Source of the DNA: Bhargavaea massiliensis
GTDB lineage: Bacteria; Bacillota; Bacilli; Bacillales_A; Planococcaceae
Assembly: GCF_018390575.1 (NCBI RefSeq)
Contig: NZ_JAHBCJ010000005.1
Span: 62,001-126,000, forward strand
Reading direction: 5' to 3'
Length of the DNA: 64,000 bases
A model generated the notes under the pieces. The model was not told where the DNA came from and searched no databases. It worked only from the letters and a program-made list of their open reading frames with translations. Positions 1 through 8,863 of this stretch are shown here, one piece after another (the first letter of the stretch is position 1; every line of letters begins with the position of its first letter). Position numbers and translations under genes: made by a program.

Positions 1-550
1 CGACCACGTCATCATTTGTATAGACACGGAAGTCCTGGTTCATGAAAAGATCCTGCACTCTTCTGGCGTGATCCATGTCTTTCGCAGCAGCCGTGACGGT
101 AGTCGGCTGGTTCCGGATCACCTCTTCGGCATGGCTCGGCCCGGACAACACGACGATCCCTTCGCAGACAGCCCGGTCCAGCTCTTCTTCCATCACTTCG
201 CTGATGCGCTTGTGGGTATCCGGTTCAATCCCTTTGGAAACATGGGAAAACAAGACAGGCTTGTCCAGCACATCGTTCAGTTCCCGGCAGACTTCACGGA
301 TCCCCTTTGTCGGTACGGCCATGACGATAACCGATGCCCCTTCCACCGCTTTGGCAAGGTCATGGTCTGCCTTGAGGTTTTCCGGCAACTCCGCCTCCGG
401 CAAATATTGTTTGTTCGTATGCTTTTCCGTTATCTCTGCCGCCTGCTCAGCCCGGCGGGACCAGAGAGTGCAGTCGTGTCCGTTGGATGCGAGGACGGCT
501 GCAAGGGCGGTGCCCCAGCTGCCGGCTCCCAACACGGCGACTTTGGTCAT
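1..550 (-). CDS. gpsA: Glycerol-3-phosphate dehydrogenase [NAD(P)+], 3' part outside the window
   Basis: GpsA reduces dihydroxyacetone phosphate to sn-glycerol 3-phosphate, the backbone for phospholipid synthesis, in the cytosol. About 183 N-terminal residues are visible from an ATG at 550 and the frame runs open off the left edge. The start reads MTKVAVLGAGSWGTALA, a Rossmann nucleotide-binding motif (GxGxxG), followed by the family pattern VIVMAVPTKGIREV and later FSHVSKGIEPDT and VVLSGPSHAEEV, all typical of this family. It lies 19 bp downstream of der on the same strand, the usual der-gpsA arrangement in Bacillales, so the two are probably cotranscribed. The identification is firm; only the missing C-terminal part (substrate-binding lysine region) cannot be checked. 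Confidence 0.95.
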   Translation of the reverse strand, partial: MTKVAVLGAGSWGTALAAVLASNGHDCTLWSRRAEQAAEITEKHTNKQYLPEAELPENLKADHDLAKAVEGASVIVMAVPTKGIREVCRELNDVLDKPVLFSHVSKGIEPDTHKRISEVMEEELDRAVCEGIVVLSGPSHAEEVIRNQPTTVTAAAKDMDHARRVQDLFMNQDFRVYTNDDVV

Positions 551-569
551 TGCGTTCAAATCCTTTCCG

Positions 570-1880
570 TCAGCTGCGTTTTCTAGTGATGAGTCGTAGA
601 GGTGTTCCCTCGAACCCGAAGGCCTCACGGAGCTTGTTCTGAAGGAACCGCTCATAGGAGAAATGCATGATTTCCGGATCGTTGACGAAGACGACGAATG
701 TCGGCGGCTTCACCTGAACCTGGGTCATATAGTAAATCCGGAGCTTGCGTCCCTTATCGGAAGGAGCAGGGTTTCTCGTCACCGCATCCTCAATCACTTC
801 ATTCAGGATGCTGGACTGGATGCGCAGCGCGTGGTTTTCACTCACCATGTTGACGGTCTCGAGGATGGCGAGTACGCGCTGTTTGGTTTTTGCAGAGACA
901 AAGACGATCGGTGCATAGTCAAGGAATTGGAAGTTTTTCCGGATGTCTTCTGTCATCCGGTTCATCGTCTTCTCGTCCTTTTCGACCGCATCCCACTTGT
1001 TTACGACAATGATGACCCCACGGCCCGCATCATGCGCATAGCCGGCGATCCGCTTGTCCTGCTCCCGGATGCCTTCTTCCCCGTTCAGGACGATTAGAAC
1101 GACATCGGATCGTTCAATGGCACGGAGTGCACGGAGGACACTGTACTTCTCCGTCGACTCGTACACTTTACCCTTTTTGCGCATGCCGGCTGTATCGATG
1201 ACTTTGTACTTCTGTCCGTCATGGACGAAATCCGAGTCGATCGCGTCACGCGTCGTGCCGGCGATATCACTGACGATGACCCGTTCTTCTCCGAGGAAAA
1301 CGTTCGTCAGGGAAGACTTGCCGACGTTTGGCCGTCCGATCAGGGAAAAGCGGATGACGTCATCCTCAATTTTTTCCTCATCGGATTCAGGGAAACTGCG
1401 GACGACCTCGTCCAGCAGGTCACCTAAGCCAAGCCCATGAGAACCGGAAATCGGGAACGGCTCACCGAAACCGAGCGAATAAAAGTCATAGATCATGCTC
1501 TGCATGTCCGGATTGTCAATTTTGTTGACGCCCAGGACGACCGGCTTTTTTGTGCGGTATAGGATTTTGGCTACCTGCTCATCCGCTGCGGTCACACCTT
1601 CCCGGCCGTTCACCAGGAAGATGATGACATCGGCTTCATCCATTGCGATCTCGGCCTGATGCCGGATCTGCTCAAGGAACGGCTCGTCTCCGATGTCGAT
1701 GCCTCCTGTGTCAATCAAGTTAAAATCATGGTTCAGCCACTCTGCGGGGCTATATATCCGGTCCCTGGTCACGCCGGGGACATCTTCGACGATCGAAATC
1801 CGTTCGCCGACGATACGGTTGAAGATCGTTGACTTGCCGACGTTCGGCCGCCCCACGATCGCTACAATCGGTTTGGTCAT
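570..1880 (-). CDS. der: Ribosome biogenesis GTPase Der (EngA)
   Basis: Der is a tandem-domain GTPase needed for maturation of the 50S ribosomal subunit. The protein is 436 residues, the same length as B. subtilis Der. The first G domain has GRPNVGKS near residue 10, DVPGVTRD and NKID; the second has GRPNVGKSS near residue 183, DIAGTTRD and NKWD; a KH-like RNA-binding domain fills the last ~85 residues and ends [10 protein letters not shown] chose the ATG at 1880 ([17 protein letters not shown]) rather than the longer open frame to 2030, because it matches the family and has GGAAGGGTGG just upstream. gpsA follows after 19 bp. A TATAAT box lies about 30 bp upstream. Confidence 0.97.
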   Translation of the reverse strand: MTKPIVAIVGRPNVGKSTIFNRIVGERISIVEDVPGVTRDRIYSPAEWLNHDFNLIDTGGIDIGDEPFLEQIRHQAEIAMDEADVIIFLVNGREGVTAADEQVAKILYRTKKPVVLGVNKIDNPDMQSMIYDFYSLGFGEPFPISGSHGLGLGDLLDEVVRSFPESDEEKIEDDVIRFSLIGRPNVGKSSLTNVFLGEERVIVSDIAGTTRDAIDSDFVHDGQKYKVIDTAGMRKKGKVYESTEKYSVLRALRAIERSDVVLIVLNGEEGIREQDKRIAGYAHDAGRGVIIVVNKWDAVEKDEKTMNRMTEDIRKNFQFLDYAPIVFVSAKTKQRVLAILETVNMVSENHALRIQSSILNEVIEDAVTRNPAPSDKGRKLRIYYMTQVQVKPPTFVVFVNDPEIMHFSYERFLQNKLREAFGFEGTPLRLITRKRS

Positions 1881-1911
1881 CTGTTCCACCCTTCCGGTTT
1901 CTTCTTGTGTC

Positions 1912-1940
1912 ATTATACAACAAAACGTTTCAGTAAACAG
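1912..1940 (-). promoter_or_regulatory. Probable sigma-A promoter of der-gpsA
   Basis: On the minus strand a perfect -10 hexamer TATAAT (1912-1917) is preceded, 17 bases away, by a weak -35 CTGTTT (1935-1940). It lies 32 bp before the der start codon. The -10 is convincing and the -35 is poor, so this is a prediction only. Confidence 0.5.
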
Positions 1941-2123
1941 ATGATAACATTCACTGTCACAGAACCTTGATATTACAGCTTTTCTGAAGTCTTGGCACGT
2001 CAGACTGTTTTTCAGAAAATATTGAACCATAACGGCTGTGCTGCATCGTCTGCAGATCGGATAGGGATTATCTCCGACTCCGCGGAGCGGCCTATTATCC
2101 CGACAGCGCCAAGCCCTGCCGCC
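1941..2123. other. Intergenic region with an imperfect inverted repeat
   Basis: No gene is supported here. An imperfect inverted repeat spans 2064-2101: GGGAT pairs with ATCCC, and the core CTCCGCGGAG is self-complementary, separated by small internal loops. It is not followed by a T-run, so it does not look like a terminator. Its function is unknown. Confidence 0.4.
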
Positions 2124-2160
2124 AAATAAAAAGGTGATGGCAAGGAATCTGCCATCACCT
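2124..2160 (-). terminator. Intrinsic terminator after the S1 homologue
   Basis: The 11-bp stem AGGTGATGGCA/TGCCATCACCT (2132-2160, 7-base loop) is followed on the minus strand by TTTTTATTT. It sits 20 bp beyond the stop codon of the S1 gene. Confidence 0.9.
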
Positions 2161-2180
2161 AAGCTTATTTGTTATGAAAC

Positions 2181-3356
2181 TCAGTCCTGGAAGCCTTTCA
2201 GCTTGTCGCCGATGACATCGCTGATCGAGAAGCCTTTGGACTCTTCCGGCATCTCGTATTCGTCAGGCTGTGCTTCGCGGCGGTCTTCACGCGGGAGAGT
2301 CTCCTTGATGCTGAGGGAGAGACGCTTGTCCTGCTTGTTGACGTCGAGCACTTTCACCTGGACGGTCTGGCCTTCCTCAATCACTTCATGTGGCGTGCCG
2401 ATGTGGTGGCGGGCCATCTGGGAAATGTGGACCAGCCCTTCCACGCCAGGGAACACTTCGACGAATGCGCCGTAGGAAACGATGCGCTTGACGACACCAT
2501 CAAGAACAGAGCCTTTTGGTGCTTTTTCTTCGATGTCTTCCCAAGGCCCGGGAAGCGTTTCCTTGATGGAAAGCGAGATGCGCTCGTTGTCGCGGTCGAC
2601 GGAAAGCACTTTGACGTTCACTTTGTCGCCTTCGGACAGGACATCGCTCACCTGCTCGACGTGGCCATGCGCGACTTGGGAGATGTGGACAAGACCATCC
2701 ACGCCGCCGATGTCGACGAATGCGCCGAACGAAGCGATGCGCTGGACTGTACCTTCGATGACTTGGCCTTCCTGGATGTTGTTCAGGATTTCGCCTTTCT
2801 GGGCATCCTTCTCTTCCTCGATCACAGCGCGGTGGGAGAGGATCAGGCGGTTTTTCTCCTTGTCCATTTCCACGATCTTGAATGTCATTTCGCGGCCTTT
2901 GTAGTCGTCGAACGACTCGACGTAGTGGTCCTCAACGAGGGAAGCCGGAACAAATCCGCGGACACCGAGATCCACAACGAGACCGCCCTTGACGACATCC
3001 TTCACTTCGGCAGTGATTGTTTCCTGGCTGTCAAATTTCTCCTTCAGGCTATCCCAAGCAGCTTCCGCATCGACTTTGCGTTTCGACAGGACAAAGTTCT
3101 CATTATCGTTTTCTACTTTGAGGATGATGAGTTCCAGTGTATCGCCAACCTGGACTGCATCGGACGCCTTTTCTATATGGAGGCTCGACAGTTCGCTGAT
3201 CGGGATGACACCGTCAAATGGTGCACCGGGGATTGTAACCGTCACCGATTTATCTTCGATCTTTTCAACTTTCCCCGTTACGCGATCACCTGTTTTGAAA
3301 TCGCGGATTTCTGTTTCTTCCATGTGTTGCTCCATGTTATTCATCTCTTCACTCAT
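2181..3356 (-). CDS. ypfD: 30S ribosomal protein S1 homologue (YpfD family)
   Basis: The protein consists of four S1/OB-fold RNA-binding repeats, at roughly residues 20-90, 105-170, 190-260 and 275-345, with typical repeat signatures such as GVDGLVHISQVA and GVEGLVHISQMA, each followed by (V)KVLDV/SVD...R(I/L)SLSIK. Bacterial S1 proteins help mRNA engage the ribosome; in low-GC Gram-positives this four-repeat form is not essential. I chose the ATG at 3356 (MSEEMNNME) because GGAGGA lies 9 bases upstream; the ATG at 3374 would place that Shine-Dalgarno inside the gene. The length is 391 residues. It follows cmk and plsC on the same strand, as in other Bacillales, and ends at a strong terminator. 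Confidence 0.93.
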   Translation of the reverse strand: MSEEMNNMEQHMEETEIRDFKTGDRVTGKVEKIEDKSVTVTIPGAPFDGVIPISELSSLHIEKASDAVQVGDTLELIILKVENDNENFVLSKRKVDAEAAWDSLKEKFDSQETITAEVKDVVKGGLVVDLGVRGFVPASLVEDHYVESFDDYKGREMTFKIVEMDKEKNRLILSHRAVIEEEKDAQKGEILNNIQEGQVIEGTVQRIASFGAFVDIGGVDGLVHISQVAHGHVEQVSDVLSEGDKVNVKVLSVDRDNERISLSIKETLPGPWEDIEEKAPKGSVLDGVVKRIVSYGAFVEVFPGVEGLVHISQMARHHIGTPHEVIEEGQTVQVKVLDVNKQDKRLSLSIKETLPREDRREAQPDEYEMPEESKGFSISDVIGDKLKGFQD

Positions 3357-3429
3357 GCCTAAGTCCTCCTCCATAAAGGTTCCTTACCCCATTTTATTAG
3401 AAAACGCCTGTAAAAACAAAATATTAAGC

Positions 3430-4023
3430 TTATTTAGCCGGTTTTTCTTTTTCAATCAGCAGGCGTATTTCTTTCATGATCGCTTCCGTCACTTCTTCCG
3501 CCCCGGCTTTCCGTTCCCTGAAAGGCGTGATGTCGAGCGGTTCGCCGTATCGGACCTTCAATTTACGGAACGGACGGTACGGCCCGATGATCGCGCACGG
3601 GACGACGACTGCATCGCCGCCTTTCAATGCGAAAAAGCCAGCTCCGGACATGCCCTTGCCGAGGGTTCCATCCTTGCTCCGTGTGCCTTCGGGAAACATT
3701 CCGACAACCTGCCCGTCTTTCAGCAGACTGAGGGCCGTGCGGATGGCATTCCGGTCACTGAGCCCGCGTTTTACCGGGAACACGTGTAGATTCGGAAGCA
3801 GGTTCTTCAGGATCGGGGCCTCGAAAAGTTCTGCCTTTGCCATGAAATTGATTGGGCGGGGAGCTGTGATTCCGACAACCGGAGGATCCAGATCAGCAAT
3901 ATGGTTTGCGCAGACGAGGACGCCGCCTTCCTTCGGAAAGTGTTCGGTCCCCCTCACATCAAGCCGGTACAGCGGTTTAAGCACGCCGTAGACGACCGAC
4001 TTGGCAAAATGATAGAAGTCCAT
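3430..4023 (-). CDS. plsC: 1-acyl-sn-glycerol-3-phosphate acyltransferase
   Basis: PlsC transfers an acyl chain to the sn-2 position of lysophosphatidic acid, giving phosphatidic acid at the membrane. The 197-residue protein has the catalytic HX4D motif in NHIADLDPP (near residue 41), the substrate-binding FPEGTRS block (near residue 115) and the downstream VVPCAIIGPYRP segment. Its ATG overlaps the TGA of cmk (TGATG at 4023), which implies translational coupling. With gpsA 3 kb downstream, two steps of phospholipid precursor synthesis are in the same gene run. The family call is firm; the preferred acyl donor cannot be read from the sequence. Confidence 0.93.
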   Translation of the reverse strand: MDFYHFAKSVVYGVLKPLYRLDVRGTEHFPKEGGVLVCANHIADLDPPVVGITAPRPINFMAKAELFEAPILKNLLPNLHVFPVKRGLSDRNAIRTALSLLKDGQVVGMFPEGTRSKDGTLGKGMSGAGFFALKGGDAVVVPCAIIGPYRPFRKLKVRYGEPLDITPFRERKAGAEEVTEAIMKEIRLLIEKEKPAK

Positions 4024-4697
4024 CAGTCCACCTTCTCCCTGACAAGCTCCATGATCGCGTCAGCCGCTTCACTGATTGACATCGTTGTCGTATCGAGAAG
4101 GACGGCATCTTCTGCTTGTGTGAGCGGGGAAATTTCGCGCTCGCTGTCTTTCTTGTCACGGAGTGCGATTTCCTGTGCCAGCTGCTCAAGAGAGGATTCA
4201 AATCCGCGTCTCAGATTTTCAGCATGGCGCCGGCGCGCGCGCTCTTCAACACTTGCCGTCATAAAGACCTTCAGCTCGGCATCAGGCAAAACGGCTGTCC
4301 CGATATCACGGCCATCCATGACGACGCCGCCCTCCTCTGCCATTTTCCGCTGGGCATCCACCATGTAGGCGCGTACACCCGGATGTGCGGAAACGGCGGA
4401 AACACCATTTGTCACGGCATCCGTGCGGATTTCATCCGTCACATCATGGCCATCGAGCCAGACGGTCTGCCCTTTGTCGCCGGCTTTCAGTTCAATGACG
4501 GTCCCCGGCAACAGAGCCTCCACACCGGCGGCCTTGTCCAAATCTATGCCCGCTCCAATCGCTTTATACGTCAGCGCCCGGTACATGGCGCCCGTATCAA
4601 TATATGTATAGCCTAATTTCTCGGCAACTAACTTCGCAATCGTACTTTTTCCGGCCGCGGCGGGTCCGTCTATCGCAATGCGGATTTCTTTCATCAT
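4023..4697 (-). CDS. cmk: Cytidylate kinase
   Basis: Cmk phosphorylates CMP and dCMP to the diphosphates. The N-terminus MMKEIRIAIDGPAAAGKST carries the P-loop (GPAAAGKST). TGAMYRALTYKA and VVMDGRDIGTAVLPDA are the NMP-binding signatures, and VEERARRR belongs to the lid region. I chose the ATG at 4697, which gives 224 residues (the B. subtilis length) and a GGAGAG 9 bases upstream. A TTG at 4706 is in frame but abuts that Shine-Dalgarno. Its stop overlaps the plsC start. It is the first gene of the cmk-plsC-S1 run; the only upstream gene on the strand is terminated before it. Confidence 0.97.
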   Translation of the reverse strand: MMKEIRIAIDGPAAAGKSTIAKLVAEKLGYTYIDTGAMYRALTYKAIGAGIDLDKAAGVEALLPGTVIELKAGDKGQTVWLDGHDVTDEIRTDAVTNGVSAVSAHPGVRAYMVDAQRKMAEEGGVVMDGRDIGTAVLPDAELKVFMTASVEERARRRHAENLRRGFESSLEQLAQEIALRDKKDSEREISPLTQAEDAVLLDTTTMSISEAADAIMELVREKVD

Positions 4698-4741
4698 CTC
4701 GTTCAACTCTCCTCAAGTCAATTCGACCTCATTGTACCACA

Positions 4742-4777
4742 CCAAAAAACGAAAAGCCCCCGATGGCGGGGACTTTT
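4742..4777 (-). terminator. Intrinsic terminator after ypeB
   Basis: AAAAGTCCCCG pairs with CGGGGGCTTTT (4752-4777) around a CCAT loop, followed on the minus strand by CGTTTTTTGG. It lies immediately beyond the ypeB stop codon and separates sleB-ypeB from cmk. Confidence 0.88.
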
Positions 4778-4784
4778 CAACTGT

Positions 4785-6074
4785 TCAGCGAAGGATTTCG
4801 CTCTTCAGCACTTCTCCGGTCTCAGTGTCGACCATGAGCCTATAGGTGTCCGTCCTGCCCCCTGTTTTCTTGGTGACGACAAGAAGGTGGCAGAGCCGCT
4901 GTACAAGCTCCTCATTGGCGGTATAACCGAGCTCCTCCGAATGGACCTCAGTCCCGTCCGTGAAAAATTCTTCGGGATCAAACGGGTTGATCGGCTGGGC
5001 CTTGAGCTGCTCTTCCTGGATATATTCCATCGTGTTGACACCGAGCACTTCACCATCGTCCTTCGCCAACTTCACTTGGACGCCGTCGGCAAATACCTTG
5101 CCGCCCGTATCCGGATCGACCCTCACAAAGCTTAAATGCCAGTAATGGCTGTTCTCCCTGGATTCTTCGAAGACAAGGTCATTGTAGCCTGCCTGACGCA
5201 GGAATTTTTCCGCGCGTTCGCGGATATCCGCCTCTGGCATGACATCCTCGCTTACCGGCCGCTCAACAAGAAGGGACAGAAGGTGCCCGCCTCGTTCCGT
5301 AAAGTCGGCGTATCCGATTCTTGCCCCGTCCTGGAAGCGGATGTGATAAAACGGGTACGGCGCATCCGGTTCACTCTGGCTCACGTGTACGGTGGCGCCA
5401 TCATAATACGGGAAAAGCTCCTTAAACCGGCTAAGCGCGCCATCTCGACCGATCGGCTCGTCATCCAGATTCTTCAAGTCTTTTTTCTTCTGTTCATCGT
5501 GCTCACTCGCGGTCAGCGGAAAATCACTCTCAGAATAAGTTTTGACTGCCTGTCCGAGGTCCGCCCAGCGCTTGTCCGGCTTTTCGCTTTCCAGCTGGGC
5601 AAACCAGCTGTCCGGACCGGTGCCGCCGGCGAACATTCCCTGTGTCACAGATGACCATTCAGTGGAGAATTCATTCAAGTTCGCTGCGGCATTGCCGAGG
5701 GCCTTTTCCCACTTTTCCTGAGGGATTGCCCCGGTCGAGGCGAGGTCTGCGTAATCCCCGAGCCGGGTGAGATAATTCATCCACTCCGATGAAAATTCAC
5801 GGTCAAGCGGCAGCGAAGAGAGGTTATTGCGGATTTCCGAAGATAGCCTCCAAATGTTGTTGAGCGGTTCTTCCGCCGCAGTCTGATCCTGATAAAGCAG
5901 GACCTTCCTGACTTCCTGTTCCAGTTCATTCATTTGCTCGGTCGCTTCAGTCAGCTTATTGGTATACTGGCCGTTCAGCAGTAACGTCAGCCTCTCGTTT
6001 TTGGCTGATGCTGACCAGGAAAAGATGGCCAGCGCGGCAACCGTATATACCAGTACAAACATCAGTTTTTTCAT
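4785..6074 (-). CDS. ypeB: Germination protein YpeB
   Basis: YpeB is the partner of the cortex-lytic enzyme SleB: in Bacillus spores the two proteins depend on each other for stability and localisation at the inner membrane/cortex boundary. The 429-residue protein starts with one membrane-spanning signal anchor (MKKLMFVLVYTVAALAIFSW). A mostly helical N-terminal half follows, and a C-terminal half of repeated PepSY-like modules (YAD-FTERGGHLLSLLVERPV, then DTGGKVFADGVQVKLAKDDG and YRLMVDTETGEVLKSEI). I chose the ATG at 6074, preceded by GAGGGA; the longer frame to 6140 would run back into sleB. It begins 8 bp after the sleB stop, so the genes form an operon. Confidence 0.95.
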   Translation of the reverse strand: MKKLMFVLVYTVAALAIFSWSASAKNERLTLLLNGQYTNKLTEATEQMNELEQEVRKVLLYQDQTAAEEPLNNIWRLSSEIRNNLSSLPLDREFSSEWMNYLTRLGDYADLASTGAIPQEKWEKALGNAAANLNEFSTEWSSVTQGMFAGGTGPDSWFAQLESEKPDKRWADLGQAVKTYSESDFPLTASEHDEQKKKDLKNLDDEPIGRDGALSRFKELFPYYDGATVHVSQSEPDAPYPFYHIRFQDGARIGYADFTERGGHLLSLLVERPVSEDVMPEADIRERAEKFLRQAGYNDLVFEESRENSHYWHLSFVRVDPDTGGKVFADGVQVKLAKDDGEVLGVNTMEYIQEEQLKAQPINPFDPEEFFTDGTEVHSEELGYTANEELVQRLCHLLVVTKKTGGRTDTYRLMVDTETGEVLKSEILR

Positions 6075-6082
6075 GGGATCCC

Positions 6083-6889
6083 TCACATGCAGAAGATATG
6101 CTGCCCTATTTTTTTGATCTGCGGTCTTGACCAGATCCATTCGCTAGTTGCCGTGACCGGGTTAAAGTAGTAAATGGCATTTTCTGTAGGGTCCCAGCCA
6201 TTGATGGCATCGATGACTGCCTCTTTGGCTCGCTCGTTCGGGGTGAGCCAGATCTGCCCGTCCGCCACTGCAGTGAAGGCAAGGGGCTGGAAAATCACCC
6301 CGCTCACGGTGTTGGGGAAGTCGGCATGTTCAAGCCGGTTCAGAATGACAGCGGCAACGGCGACCTGCCCTTCATATGGCTCACCCCTTGCCTCCCCGTA
6401 CACCGCATTGGCCATCAGCTGGATATCCTGATCACTGTAGCCCGGAGGGATATTGGCGGTCTGGCCTCCACCACCACCACCACCACCACCGCCCTTAACT
6501 TGGGCATCAAGCGGCGTGCCTCCGTAATGGGTAAACGCTTTTCCCGCTGCGATATTGTTCATGACAAAGTCTTTGTGATACTTTGATACAGACACAAGTT
6601 TTTCTTTCGTCGCTGCACCGGCCACACCATCGATCGGAAGTCCGTACGCCTGCTGGAAGTTCCGGAGTGCCCAGTAAGTCCCGTAACCAAATTTGCCGTC
6701 AATCTTCCCATCATAGTATCCCGACCATTGAAGGCGTGCCTGCAGCTCGATGACATCATCACCGAATGCTCCGCGTCCGATGTTTTGCGCGGTGAACGCA
6801 TCCTTGCCGGCCGGGACGGACAAAGCCATGACCAGGACCAGCACAGCCAGGACGGGTCTGCGCTTCCGGCGCGCCGATTTCATTTGCAC
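6083..6889 (-). CDS. sleB: Spore cortex-lytic enzyme SleB
   Basis: SleB is a lytic transglycosylase that cleaves cortex peptidoglycan at muramic-delta-lactam residues during germination. Visible parts are a signal peptide (VLAVLVLVMALSVPAG), a peptidoglycan-binding module at about residues 38-95 (GDDVIELQARLQWSGYY through FGYGTYWALRNFQQAYGLP), a ten-glycine linker, and the C-terminal hydrolase domain with NAVYGEARGEPYEGQVAVAA (the catalytic glutamate lies in GEARGEP). I chose a GTG at 6889 because GGAGGG sits 6 bases upstream; an ATG two codons later is the alternative. Length is 268 residues against ~305 in B. subtilis. ypeB follows directly. I could not identify a convincing forespore promoter upstream. 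Confidence 0.95.
   Translation of the reverse strand: MQMKSARRKRRPVLAVLVLVMALSVPAGKDAFTAQNIGRGAFGDDVIELQARLQWSGYYDGKIDGKFGYGTYWALRNFQQAYGLPIDGVAGAATKEKLVSVSKYHKDFVMNNIAAGKAFTHYGGTPLDAQVKGGGGGGGGGGQTANIPPGYSDQDIQLMANAVYGEARGEPYEGQVAVAAVILNRLEHADFPNTVSGVIFQPLAFTAVADGQIWLTPNERAKEAVIDAINGWDPTENAIYYFNPVTATSEWIWSRPQIKKIGQHIFCM
6464..6493 (-). repeat. GGT trinucleotide run coding for decaglycine in sleB
   Basis: On the coding strand the codons are GGC, seven consecutive GGT, GGA and GGC. This encodes the linker between the peptidoglycan-binding and hydrolase domains. Such a run can change length by slippage in whole codons, so linker length could vary between strains without breaking the frame. Confidence 0.85.
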
Positions 6890-7055
6890 ATGAATCCCTC
6901 CTGTAATTTCCAACGCCCAATCCGGAGATTCCGGGAGGGCCTTTTGCATAGCGTGTGCAAAAACAGGTGGATTATAAACAGGAAAAGCTCAATTAAAAAG
7001 TTTGCTTGCTGAATACGGCTTCCTTCCGAGACCCTATCATCGTTGCCGAAAAAAG

Positions 7056-7083
7056 CATGAAAAAACCCGGCATCAGCCGGGTT
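7056..7083 (-). terminator. Intrinsic terminator after prsW
   Basis: AACCCGGC pairs with GCCGGGTT (7064-7083, 4-base loop), followed on the minus strand by TTTTTTCATG. It overlaps the prsW stop codon by two bases. Confidence 0.9.
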
Positions 7084-7762
7084 AACGCACAATGCGTTGT
7101 TTTTTGATATATTGGTCGACGCTCAAAAGGTGCGCCCGTTTTACGTTCTTGAGGGCAAACCACCAGAGAAATAGCATAAACGGAATCAACAGGTACATTC
7201 GGATGCTTCCAGCCATCACGAGAGCATTGTAGACGAAGTGGAGCGCAAATGCCGTGAAGAAGGAAAGGAACAGCATCGGCTTTGTGCCGGAATCTTCGAC
7301 GAATTTGGCACGACCCAGATAATAGCCCATCACGACGCCGAACAGCGCGTGACTGGATACGGGCAACAGCGCACGGATCAAGGCCTCATCCATCCCGAAT
7401 ATAAGAAGGAAAAGGATGTTCTCGACGGTTGCAAAGCCGAGAGACACGGACGCACCGAACAGGATCCCATCATAGGGGTCCTCAAAATCCACATGCCCGT
7501 ATACGACAACAAGCAGGATGAGCCACTTAAAAAACTCCTCGAGCCCGCTCGTGAACAGGACATCACTGACAAAGACGGACGCAAAAACGCCTTCCTCCTC
7601 AAATACATATTGTACGAAGAGGATTGGAAATGTCAGCAACATTCCATAAATATAGGTATGAAGAAGGCTTCGCGATGGCTCTTTGTGAATCTGCTTGCGC
7701 AGATAGAAGTAACTGAATAGTGCGAGGCCCGGGGCGATCGCCACCGTCAGCAACATAAACAT
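7082..7762 (-). CDS. prsW: PrsW-family intramembrane metalloprotease
   Basis: PrsW makes the site-1 cut in the anti-sigma factor RsiW in B. subtilis, activating sigma-W in response to envelope stress. The 226-residue protein is strongly hydrophobic, with several transmembrane segments. It carries the family motifs GLEEFFKW (metal-binding glutamates, near residue 77), FGASVSLGFATVENILF, and the later histidines in SSHALFGVVMGYYLG and FALHFVYNAL. I chose the ATG at 7762 (MFMLLTVAIAPGL) because GGAGGGGGGAG precedes it; upstream residues in the open frame are not family-like. It is monocistronic, ending in its own terminator. No sigW/rsiW is in this window, so the substrate here is inferred from the family. 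Confidence 0.92.
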   Translation of the reverse strand: MFMLLTVAIAPGLALFSYFYLRKQIHKEPSRSLLHTYIYGMLLTFPILFVQYVFEEEGVFASVFVSDVLFTSGLEEFFKWLILLVVVYGHVDFEDPYDGILFGASVSLGFATVENILFLLIFGMDEALIRALLPVSSHALFGVVMGYYLGRAKFVEDSGTKPMLFLSFFTAFALHFVYNALVMAGSIRMYLLIPFMLFLWWFALKNVKRAHLLSVDQYIKKQRIVR

Positions 7763-7837
7763 GGGCGTCTCCCCCCTCCTTCGAACTACATCCATCATCC
7801 TATTTTAACATGTAAGAATCTACCGGGAGGTACCAAT

Positions 7838-8812
7838 ATGACAAAAACCTTGCTTCTGATCCATACAGGCGGCACAATTTCCATGACCACTGATGAACGG
7901 GGAGCTGTCACGCCGGGCCTGAATAACCCGCTGCTCGGCGAGATTAATAACCTCGGGCTTGCAGACGAAATCATCGAGACCGAAGCCTTTAACCTTCCAT
8001 CGCCTCACATCACCCCCGCTCACATGCTGGATCTGAAGAAATTGATAGTCCGTTCGCTCACAGAACATCCGGCAGACGGGGTAGTCATCACTCATGGTAC
8101 CGATACTTTAGAAGAGACCGCCTACTTCCTGGACCTGACACTGGATCTGGAAGTTCCGGTCGTCCTGACAGGAGCCATGAGGAGCGCTGATGAAATCGGA
8201 TCCGACGGCGTCCACAATGTCCTGTCGGCCATACGGGTCGCCTCTGATGAGGAATCTCGGGGCAAAGGGGTCCTCGTCGTGCTCAACGATGAAATCCATA
8301 CGGCTCAGAATGTCACGAAGACTCATACCTCTAATGTCTCGACATTCCAGAGCCCACAGTACGGGCCGATTGGCCTGGTCACAAACGGCCACATCCATTA
8401 TCATCATGCACCCCTTCTCCGGACCCGTTTTCATGTTGACGAGCTATGCGGGCGAGTGGCACTCCTGAAAGTCTATGCCGGAATGGATTCTGAATTCCTC
8501 TTTCATGCGGCAGACGCCGGCTATGAAGGGATCGTACTCGAAGGACTTGGCCAGGGAAATGTCCCCCCTTCGCTCATGCCGGGAGTCCGCCGACTGCTTG
8601 ATGATGAGATTCCTGTCGTACTCGTTTCACGCTGTTTCAATGGGATTGCCCAGCCGGTATACGGCTACGAAGGCGGAGGAAGGATGCTGCTCGAGGAGGG
8701 CGTCATCTTCGCCCACGGGCTTAGCGGCCAAAAAGCCAGAATCCAGCTGCTCCTTGCCTTGTCTTCCGGTATTAATCCAAGTCAGATTGCTCAATCCTTC
8801 AAGGGGCATTGA
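7838..8812 (+). CDS. ansA: L-asparaginase
   Basis: The enzyme hydrolyses asparagine to aspartate and ammonia. The 324-residue protein has both threonine active-site signatures: LLLIHTGGTISM (near residue 11) and VVITHGTDTLEETAYFL (near residue 86), plus VVLTGAMRSADEIGSDG. No signal peptide is seen, so it is probably cytosolic. The start ATG is preceded by GGGAGGT at good spacing. It is transcribed alone, divergently from prsW and convergently with ypdA. In B. subtilis the ypdA neighbours are gudB and ypbH instead; finding an asparaginase at this spot is a local difference. Whether it is a type I or II enzyme by kinetics cannot be told from sequence alone. Confidence 0.93.
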   Translation: MTKTLLLIHTGGTISMTTDERGAVTPGLNNPLLGEINNLGLADEIIETEAFNLPSPHITPAHMLDLKKLIVRSLTEHPADGVVITHGTDTLEETAYFLDLTLDLEVPVVLTGAMRSADEIGSDGVHNVLSAIRVASDEESRGKGVLVVLNDEIHTAQNVTKTHTSNVSTFQSPQYGPIGLVTNGHIHYHHAPLLRTRFHVDELCGRVALLKVYAGMDSEFLFHAADAGYEGIVLEGLGQGNVPPSLMPGVRRLLDDEIPVVLVSRCFNGIAQPVYGYEGGGRMLLEEGVIFAHGLSGQKARIQLLLALSSGINPSQIAQSFKGH

Positions 8813-8863
8813 ACAGCTTTCTCATTTAAAAAGCAATACTTGTTGACATAATAATTTTATGTT

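Noticed and set aside
2388-3362. A 324-codon open frame antisense to the S1 homologue
   Set aside because: Shadow of the four S1 repeats on the other strand; no ribosome site and no recognisable domain.
6890-7055. Forespore (sigma-G) promoter of sleB
   Set aside because: Expected from the family, but I could not find a -35/-10 pair of acceptable match and spacing.
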